Origin: Gemmatimonadota bacterium
GTDB taxonomy: Bacteria; Gemmatimonadota; Gemmatimonadetes; Palauibacterales; Palauibacteraceae
Direction: 5' to 3'
NCBI GenBank assembly: GCA_023554435.1
Contig: JAMJQV010000200.1
Location: 1 to 12,735 of the forward strand
Length of the DNA: 12,735 nucleotides
The translations under genes were made by a program, and so were the position numbers. A model generated the notes under the pieces. The model was not told where the DNA came from. It did no database searches and saw only the letters and a program-made list of their open reading frames with translations. Below are positions 8,528-12,735 of this stretch, piece after piece. The first letter of the stretch is position 1; each line of letters starts with the position of its first letter.

Positions 8528-8938
8528 TCAGAGTTCCTCCCGGTTTGTCACTCGCCCAGGCCGCTTCGGCGGCTGGAGCACATTCCACAGTATCATACCC
8601 AGCGTCAGCCCGACCGTCGCGCCGGCCACATCGGCGGCCCAGTCGCCGAGACTCGTGACCCGGCCCGGCAGCCACCGCTGATGCACCTCATCGAGCAAGG
8701 CGAAGCCAGCCAGGCCCAACAGCCCGACGAGCCACGCCGCGACCCCGCGGCGGCCCATGGCGCACAACGCAGCACCCACCAGCCACCCCAGGACCAGGTA
8801 GAGTCCGCCATGTACGAACTTGTCCAACCACAGGGCGGGTGCCCGCGTCACGAGGTCCGCCACGGGGACCGTCGTCGCGACCAGGATCAGTACCGCCCAG
8901 GCAGCTACGGACCGCCACGAGCCGGAAGGACCTCTCAA
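8528..8938 (-). CDS. VanZ-like family membrane protein
   Basis: This small 136-residue membrane protein has about four hydrophobic segments (roughly 10-30, 42-60, 65-82 and 98-120). It carries the VanZ-like signatures: DKFVHGGLYLVLGW at 39-52 and DEVHQRWLPGR at 83-93, with Asp99 in SLGDWAADVAG. The family is named after VanZ of teicoplanin resistance, but most members have no known function and this one should not be read as a resistance gene. The only sensible start is TTG at 8938, which shares TTGA with the stop of the EIIA gene, suggesting translational coupling. The C-terminus is polar (PPKRPGRVTNREEL). Confidence 0.9.
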   Translation of the reverse strand: MRGPSGSWRSVAAWAVLILVATTVPVADLVTRAPALWLDKFVHGGLYLVLGWLVGAALCAMGRRGVAAWLVGLLGLAGFALLDEVHQRWLPGRVTSLGDWAADVAGATVGLTLGMILWNVLQPPKRPGRVTNREEL

Positions 8939-9393
8939 GCCCCGGATTCCAGAATCAGCTGTCGGAACCGGGCAGCGTCCTGCGCCCCGGAGAGCTTAGC
9001 CCGGAGCTCCGCGTCACGCAGCGTTCGGCTGATGTGCCCAAGGGTCTTCACGTGGTAGCCGGCGGCTGACGGCGGTCCGACCATCATCACCACCAGTTGT
9101 ACGGGATTCCCATCGACGGCCTCGAAGTCCACCGGCTCGCGGGTCGTCCCCGCTACGATCTCGAGGCGGCTCAGTCCCGGACACTTGCCGTGCGGCAGCG
9201 CGATTCCGGAGCCCACTCCCGTGCTCAAGACCGCCTCCCGCTCGACGACGACCCGGTGGATGTCGTCCAACCGATCGAGGGCGCCAGCCTCGGTGGCCAG
9301 GAGGCGACACATCTCCCGGAGGATCCCGGGCTTGTCCAGGGAATCCAGGGGTACCTTGATACGCTCCTCGGTGAGTCGCGAGGAGAGCGTCAG
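8935..9393 (-). CDS. PTS EIIA domain protein, fructose/nitrogen (PtsN) type; start uncertain
   Basis: This single EIIA domain is of the fructose/mannitol/Ntr superfamily. The phosphorylatable His sits in the standard motif STGVGSGIALPHG (His68 when counted from 9393). A typical continuation follows (VQLVVMMVGPPSAAGYHVKTLGHISRTLRD). The first ATG in frame is at 9312, but starting there would remove the conserved first strand and helix. The frame upstream reads SSRLTEERIKVPLDSLDKPG, which clearly matches an EIIA N-terminus. No ATG, GTG or TTG exists between the TAA at 9484-9486 and 9312. A CTG at 9393 gives a normal 152-residue protein and is my best guess; the ATG at 9312 is the fallback. No transporter EIIB or EIIC is nearby, so a regulatory rather than sugar-uptake role is inferred. 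It heads the operon and overlaps the VanZ gene by 4 bp. Confidence 0.88.
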   Translation of the reverse strand: MTLSSRLTEERIKVPLDSLDKPGILREMCRLLATEAGALDRLDDIHRVVVEREAVLSTGVGSGIALPHGKCPGLSRLEIVAGTTREPVDFEAVDGNPVQLVVMMVGPPSAAGYHVKTLGHISRTLRDAELRAKLSGAQDAARFRQLILESGA

Positions 9394-9448
9394 GGACGGG
9401 CCTGGAGAACGGGTACTCGTGGCCGAGCTCCGGAGGCGGGGAACGGGC

Positions 9449-9470
9449 GGAGGCTCCTGTGTGAGCCTCC
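9449..9470. promoter_or_regulatory. Perfect 8-bp hairpin in the divergent EIIA / rlmN region
   Basis: GGAGGCTC (9449-9456) and GAGCCTCC (9463-9470) are perfect inverted arms around a 6-base loop. No T-run follows on either strand, so it does not look like an intrinsic terminator. It would lie in the 5' leader of the EIIA operon mRNA if the candidate promoter beside it is real. It could be an RNA stem-loop or a protein-binding dyad. Confidence 0.6.
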
Positions 9471-9485
9471 GATTTCGCGGCGGTT

Positions 9486-9514
9486 AAGATACCCGGGACC
9501 TGAGGGGGCAGCAA
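9486..9514 (-). promoter_or_regulatory. Candidate promoter for the EIIA-to-MgtE operon
   Basis: On the minus strand TTGCTG (9514-9509) is followed after exactly 17 bp by TATCTT (9491-9486), a moderate match to a sigma-70-type -35/-10 pair. Transcription would start near 9478, just before the hairpin. On the plus strand the same bases read TTAAGATA, so TAAGAT at 9485-9490 could serve as an rlmN -10, but no good -35 accompanies it. Confidence 0.4.
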
Positions 9515-9540
9515 GCTAACCCTTGCGCCGCACCAGCCCG

Positions 9541-10668
9541 ATGAAGATCGTCTTTCTCATGTCAGATAACGCGGGCACTGCCGGCCGTCACGAGCTGCTG
9601 AACCACCACCCGGATGAGTACGGGGCGATCCTCGGCCCGACGCTCATCGAGTTGCAGCAGCCCGCGTACCGGGCCCGGCAGATCGCTGGCTGGGTGCACG
9701 AGCGGTTCGCCGCCGGATTCAACGCGATGACCGATCTCCCGGCAGATCTGCGAACGCTGCTCGACGAGAGGTTCTCGGTTTCACCCCTGGAGATGGCGTT
9801 CCAGGCTCGTTCGCGAGACGGGACCGTCAAGCACCTGTGGCGCCTGCGGGACGGAGAGCAGGTGGAGTCCGTCCTGATTCCGTCGAGGGAGCGCGTCACT
9901 CTGTGCCTGTCGTCCCAGGCTGGGTGCGCCCTGGCCTGTCGTTTCTGCGCCACCGGTGATTTCGGATTCCGTCGGCAGCTCAGCGCAGCGGAGATCGTCG
10001 CGCAGTTTCGGGATGCCGAGCTCGTGTCGCGGCACGTGTTCGGGCGCGGGATCGCCAACGTGGTGTACATGGGAATGGGCGAGCCCATGGCGAACCTCGA
10101 TGCGGTCCTGGCGTCTCTCTCGATCCTGCACGGCGGGTTTGGTTTCGGGGCCCGACGCATCACCGTCTCCACAGTGGGTCTCGTTCCCGGGATCCGGGCG
10201 CTCGCGGCCCGGCCTGAGCCCTTCCGGCTGGCGGTGTCCCTGCATGCCCCGGAGCACTCGTTGCGCCAGATGCTGGTTCCGATTGAGAAGCGGTACCCCA
10301 TCCCGGACCTGTTCGCGGCCCTGCGGGAGTACCAGGAGGCCAAGGGCCGGCGAATCACGTTCGAGTACACGATGATCGACCGGGTCAACGACTCCGTTGA
10401 ACTGGCCCACTCCCTGGCGGATCTCCTCCAGGACCTGGACGGATTCGTCAACCTCATACCCTACAATCCCATACCGGGGCGGGACTGGCGTCCAAGTCCT
10501 GCGGAACGCATCGAGGCCTTCGTCGGCGCACTCGAATCGAGGGGTGTGGAGGCGGCCGTCCGCCGGCCTCGAGGGAGGGACATCGCGGCAGCCTGCGGGC
10601 AGCTGAGGCTCGAGCGCGAAGGAATGGAAGTCGAAGAGCGGGTCGAGGGACTCGACGGAGAATCCTAG
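9541..10668 (+). CDS. rlmN: 23S rRNA (adenine2503-C2)-methyltransferase RlmN
   Basis: This radical-SAM enzyme methylates C2 of A2503 in 23S rRNA, and in many bacteria also A37 of some tRNAs. From the ATG at 9541 it has 375 residues. The iron-sulfur motif C-x3-C-x2-C lies in GCALACRFCATGDFGFRRQL with Cys129, Cys133 and Cys136. The family motif YMGMGEPMANLD follows, then ITVSTVGLVPGI and LAVSLHAP. The second catalytic cysteine, which forms the methyl-enzyme intermediate, is Cys352 in DIAAACGQL. Starts at TTG 9523 or ATG 9559 are also possible; none has a strong Shine-Dalgarno. The C-terminus is very acidic (EGMEVEERVEGLDGES). The gene stands alone on the plus strand, and its TAG overlaps the stop of the convergent LytR_C gene. 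Confidence 0.96.
   Translation: MKIVFLMSDNAGTAGRHELLNHHPDEYGAILGPTLIELQQPAYRARQIAGWVHERFAAGFNAMTDLPADLRTLLDERFSVSPLEMAFQARSRDGTVKHLWRLRDGEQVESVLIPSRERVTLCLSSQAGCALACRFCATGDFGFRRQLSAAEIVAQFRDAELVSRHVFGRGIANVVYMGMGEPMANLDAVLASLSILHGGFGFGARRITVSTVGLVPGIRALAARPEPFRLAVSLHAPEHSLRQMLVPIEKRYPIPDLFAALREYQEAKGRRITFEYTMIDRVNDSVELAHSLADLLQDLDGFVNLIPYNPIPGRDWRPSPAERIEAFVGALESRGVEAAVRRPRGRDIAAACGQLRLEREGMEVEERVEGLDGES
10665..10668. other. CTAG shared by two convergent stop codons
   Basis: The palindrome CTAG supplies TAG to rlmN on the plus strand (10666-10668) and TAG to the LytR_C gene on the minus strand (10667-10665). There is no intergenic space, so any terminator for either transcript must lie inside the opposing gene. 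Confidence 0.95.
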
Positions 10669-11123
10669 CGCAGCTTCTCCAACCGCAGTTTCCAGTCCAT
10701 GCCGAGGATGATCGTTGCGTCGAGGTACAGGGCCGGTTGGGGCTCTCTGCGAACCTCGTCCACCCCGAGGGCGTCGGCCACGGAACGGGCAGCGCCCGAT
10801 CGCTCCGACCGGTCGATCACGAGGGTCTCCTCGTACTCGAAGCTCGGAGCGTTCCCGAACGTCTTCACATCGTAGCCTGCATCGCGCAGCGCCTCCGTGA
10901 TCAGAGCCGCAGCGCCAGGCACGCCGGCCCCGTTCAGCACTTCGACGCTGATCCGATCCGAGAGAGACTCGGGCGAAATGGACGAAGGAAGTCCTTCGAA
11001 CTCGGGACGCGTTGTCGGAACCGTCAGTTCCTGACCGCGCCATTCCAGGAGGAACGACCCGAGGAGAACGCCGGCCCCGAGCAGCACCAGTACCAGCAGC
11101 GCGGTCTGCGCCCGGGCGATCAT
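10665..11123 (-). CDS. Membrane-anchored LytR_C (LytR/CpsA/Psr C-terminal) domain protein
   Basis: The 152-residue protein has one N-terminal membrane anchor (about 6-26, TALLVLVLLGAGVLLGSFLL), a linker of about 30 residues, and then a LytR_C domain at about 57-147. Typical features are ISVEVLNGAGVPGAAALITEALRDAGYDV in the first half and the closing DATIILGMDW. The catalytic LCP domain that usually precedes LytR_C in cell-wall polymer transferases is absent. Stand-alone LytR_C proteins have no settled function. The start is set by ATGA overlap with the stop of the upstream YqeK-like gene (11120-11123). The frame also runs upstream to 11159 without adding recognisable sequence. Confidence 0.88.
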   Translation of the reverse strand: MIARAQTALLVLVLLGAGVLLGSFLLEWRGQELTVPTTRPEFEGLPSSISPESLSDRISVEVLNGAGVPGAAALITEALRDAGYDVKTFGNAPSFEYEETLVIDRSERSGAARSVADALGVDEVRREPQPALYLDATIILGMDWKLRLEKLR

Positions 11124-11683
11124 TCCCTCACCAGCCGATTCCAGAAGTCCACGGAACAACTCATCAGCGGACGGTTCTTGTCGAGCAGTCTGCGAAGTCG
11201 CCGACCCACGACGACGGTCAGGACCTCCGCGCTGCCGTCGGGCAGGAGCTCCCTCAGGCGGGCTCTGTTCCCACTGCCGCCGCTGCGGCCGGGCTCCAGG
11301 AAATCAGCGAGGATCAGATACTCGCCCAGGGCGTCCAGGTCGGGGTGGCCCACGGGGTGATATCGTATCGCTTCGAGCAGCAAGCGATCTTCGACCCCGT
11401 CCGCACCCAATCGGTCGGCGCAGGCCGGCGCGTGAACCACCGGGTCGGGCCAACCCTGTCCCGCGATAGCGTGCAGTTCCGTGAGTGGGGCATCCTTCAG
11501 CGCGTCATGCAGCACACCAGCCGCGCGCCAGCGGATTCGCTCGCACTCCGGCAGGTCCAGTCCGGTGGCCCACGTGGAAAGCAGGTCGCCGACCCGAACT
11601 CCGTGCTCTCGGCGTCGTGGCCGACACTGGGCCCAGGACGGCAACTCGGCTGCCATGCCCGCTCGCTCGATGACCGGGTGCAT
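11120..11683 (-). CDS. HD-domain hydrolase, YqeK-like (probable Ap4A hydrolase)
   Basis: The 187-residue protein resembles YqeK, an iron-dependent HD hydrolase that splits diadenosine tetraphosphate symmetrically. Metal-binding residues appear in order: His27 (REHGVRV), His59-Asp60 (AGVLHDALKDAP), His84 (VVHAP), His109 (AIRYHPVGHPDL) and Asp127 in the YqeK signature LADFLEPGR. The substrate is assigned by family only. I chose the ATG at 11683. The frame continues upstream to 12217, but that extension lies antisense to the NFACT-like gene and looks like a GC-rich shadow. The usual neighbours nadD and rsfS are not in the window. The gene is coupled to the LytR_C gene and is read divergently from the NFACT-like gene. 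Confidence 0.85.
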   Translation of the reverse strand: MHPVIERAGMAAELPSWAQCRPRRREHGVRVGDLLSTWATGLDLPECERIRWRAAGVLHDALKDAPLTELHAIAGQGWPDPVVHAPACADRLGADGVEDRLLLEAIRYHPVGHPDLDALGEYLILADFLEPGRSGGSGNRARLRELLPDGSAEVLTVVVGRRLRRLLDKNRPLMSCSVDFWNRLVRE

Positions 11684-11818
11684 TCCCGATGGACTCCATG
11701 CTGGTAGAAGTCGACTCTGCCGTCGGGGGTGTGCCCGGCGGGCTACAGATAGATATTCACTCCGGGCGACCCCAACAACGGGGACGGTCGCAAGTGGCGG
11801 TGCCGCGACCCTCGAACG
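11684..11818. other. Divergent intergenic region, yqeK-like / NFACT-like
   Basis: These 135 bp should hold promoters for both directions. The only AT-rich spot is around 11746-11758, where the candidate minus-strand -10 lies. A plus-strand TATTCA at 11754-11759 could act in the other direction, but I see no matching -35. No terminator or small gene was recognised. Confidence 0.5.
11750..11778 (-). promoter_or_regulatory. Candidate promoter for the YqeK-like / LytR_C pair
   Basis: On the minus strand TTGTTG (11778-11773) is followed after exactly 17 bp by TATCTA (11755-11750). The match to consensus is weak, but the arrangement is nearly the same as the candidate before the EIIA gene (TTGCTG, 17 bp, TATCTT). 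A start near 11742 would give a leader of about 60 bases. Confidence 0.35.
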
Positions 11819-12735
11819 ATGAACGGAGAAAGGACTCTGCGGTTGGCTATCCGGTTCGATCCGGCTCTCATCACCGGAATCGCCGAGGAGATCCGGGCGC
11901 GGTGCGTCGGTCACCGAGTGAAGGGACTCCGCCTGAATCGTCAACGGCGCGAGGCCTGGCTGCTCCTGGTGGATGAAGAGGGAGCAACGGGGTCGATCGG
12001 ACTGCTCCTGCATCCGACGGCCGGTTTCATCGTCGAGGGTCACGATCTCCCGCTCGGGCCCGGGGGAAGTGACTGGCGAATGGACTTTCGCCGGCTGTTT
12101 CTGAGCGGGGTCCACGCTCCAGCCGACGAACGCCTGCTCGTCTTCGACCTGGCCGGTGGCCTGCGAGACGTTCGGTCGGAGCTCCCTCCCGTGTTCCGCC
12201 TGTTCGTAGAGCTGCACACCAATCAGTGGAACGCCGTACTCGCCGGCGGCTCGGACGATCGGGTCGAGGCGGTGTTGTGGCCACGTTCCGCCGGTGGCCG
12301 CGTGCTGCGGCCAGGCATTCCGTACGTGAGGCCGGAAGGAGCCCGCGCCTGGGCCGAAGCGCCGCCCGGTGCCACCGAATGGGCCGGTGCCGTCGAGCCC
12401 ATCCCGCCAGCGGAGCGGCGAAGCTGGCTGCTCAGGTCGATCGCGTGGACCAGTTCGCTCAACGTCGACTGGATCCTGGCTGAAGCAGCCACGGACCCGG
12501 GTCCCGGAGCCGTCGCTGCCGCCTACGAGCGCTACCTGGGGATGAGGGCCCCCACCGGAGAGGCCTGGCTGCTCGCCGGCAGGGGCGGGGTGCAGCCCTA
12601 CCCCGCCCCGTTGAGGCCGGACTCCAGACCCTTCGACAGTCTCCTGGAGGCGATGCGAACCGCTGCGATCGAGATGGATGCGTGGCCCCCGACCGGTTTG
12701 CCCGGCGAGGGCGAGCCAGCGCGATCCGAGGCCAC
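11819..12735 (+). CDS. NFACT/RqcH-like (FbpA-family) protein, divergent, C-terminus beyond the window
   Basis: The frame is open from ATG 11819 to the window end, about 305 codons, with no stop. The N-terminal part fits an NFACT-N domain. It begins FDPALITGIAEEIRARCVGHRVKGLRL, then SIGLLLHPTAGF, then LSGVHAPADERLLVFDL (about 96-110), and RLFVELHTNQWNAVLAG with RVLRPGIPYVRP (about 127-172). A helical region follows (RSWLLRSIAWTSSLNVDWILAEAA, about 201-224). In Firmicutes RqcH adds C-terminal alanine tails to stalled nascent chains on 50S subunits; older names call it a fibronectin-binding protein. The pair important for tRNA binding in RqcH (Asp-Arg) is Glu104-Arg105 here by my alignment. Similarity is moderate, so the family call is less certain than for the neighbours. 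A TTG at 11843, preceded by AAAGG, is an alternative start. Confidence 0.65.
   Translation, partial: MNGERTLRLAIRFDPALITGIAEEIRARCVGHRVKGLRLNRQRREAWLLLVDEEGATGSIGLLLHPTAGFIVEGHDLPLGPGGSDWRMDFRRLFLSGVHAPADERLLVFDLAGGLRDVRSELPPVFRLFVELHTNQWNAVLAGGSDDRVEAVLWPRSAGGRVLRPGIPYVRPEGARAWAEAPPGATEWAGAVEPIPPAERRSWLLRSIAWTSSLNVDWILAEAATDPGPGAVAAAYERYLGMRAPTGEAWLLAGRGGVQPYPAPLRPDSRPFDSLLEAMRTAAIEMDAWPPTGLPGEGEPARSEA

Noticed and set aside
8496..8675. 60-residue N-terminal extension of AspRS
   Set aside because: It overlaps the coding region of the VanZ-like gene and is not part of the synthetase family. The ATG at 8495 gives a standard start.
7557..8681. 374-codon plus-strand frame opposite aspS and the VanZ-like gene
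   Set aside because: Antisense to AspRS motifs with no recognisable domain or start signal.
8528..8938. VanZ-like protein as a glycopeptide resistance gene
   Set aside because: There is no vanA, vanH, vanX or vanRS nearby, and most VanZ-like proteins are unrelated to resistance. The operon is housekeeping.
9781..11043. 420-codon minus-strand frame opposite rlmN
   Set aside because: It covers rlmN catalytic motifs in antisense and part of the LytR_C gene in another frame. Low-complexity Arg-rich composition.
11684..12217. N-terminal extension of the YqeK-like frame
   Set aside because: The added residues lie wholly in the divergent region and antisense to the NFACT-like gene, and show no similarity to HD proteins. 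The ATG at 11683 gives a normal family length.

Overview
The window is GC-rich, gene-dense bacterial chromosome (roughly two-thirds G+C by eye). I infer a member of the Gemmatimonadota or a close relative. The basis is the gene order aspS-phoH-pgpH-ybeY, a tandem Ig-like lipoprotein of the kind common in that phylum, and a yqeK-like / LytR_C pair. This is an inference: the window holds no rRNA or other direct phylogenetic marker. I see no insertion sequence, phage gene, integrase, CRISPR array, tRNA or rRNA.

Layout. (1) At 1-630 (minus) is the N-terminal part of a secreted lipoprotein with about 100-residue bacterial Ig-like repeats; it runs off the left edge. (2) From 891 to about 9393 (minus) is one long, tightly packed gene string. 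In transcription order it reads PTS EIIA, VanZ-like membrane protein, aspartyl-tRNA synthetase, PhoH-like ATPase, PgpH-type 7TM-HD phosphodiesterase, YbeY endoribonuclease, DUF502 membrane protein and MgtE magnesium channel. Four of the seven junctions overlap (TTGA or ATGA types, or 8 bp) and the other three gaps are 16, 32 and 42 bp, so this is very probably one operon. (3) The 9394-9540 divergent region holds a perfect 8-bp hairpin and a candidate minus-strand promoter. (4) rlmN (plus, 9541-10668) converges on a LytR_C-domain protein (minus). The two stop codons share one CTAG. (5) The LytR_C gene is translationally coupled (ATGA) to a YqeK-like HD hydrolase. (6) A 135-bp divergent region separates that pair from an NFACT/RqcH-like gene (plus, 11819 to the right edge, incomplete).

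Together the genes are mostly housekeeping. Translation and ribosome quality are served by AspRS, YbeY, RlmN and the NFACT-like protein. RNA processing involves PhoH and YbeY, and nucleotide signalling involves the PgpH-type c-di-AMP hydrolase and the YqeK-type Ap4A hydrolase. Ion and envelope functions come from MgtE, DUF502, VanZ, LytR_C and the Ig-like lipoprotein, with a PTS-type regulatory EIIA at the operon head. I found no convincing new biological system. The points most worth a second look are the missing standard start codon of the EIIA gene, the hairpin before it, the EIIA-to-MgtE operon composition, the Glu-Arg pair in place of Asp-Arg in the NFACT-like protein, and the AspRS specificity residues.
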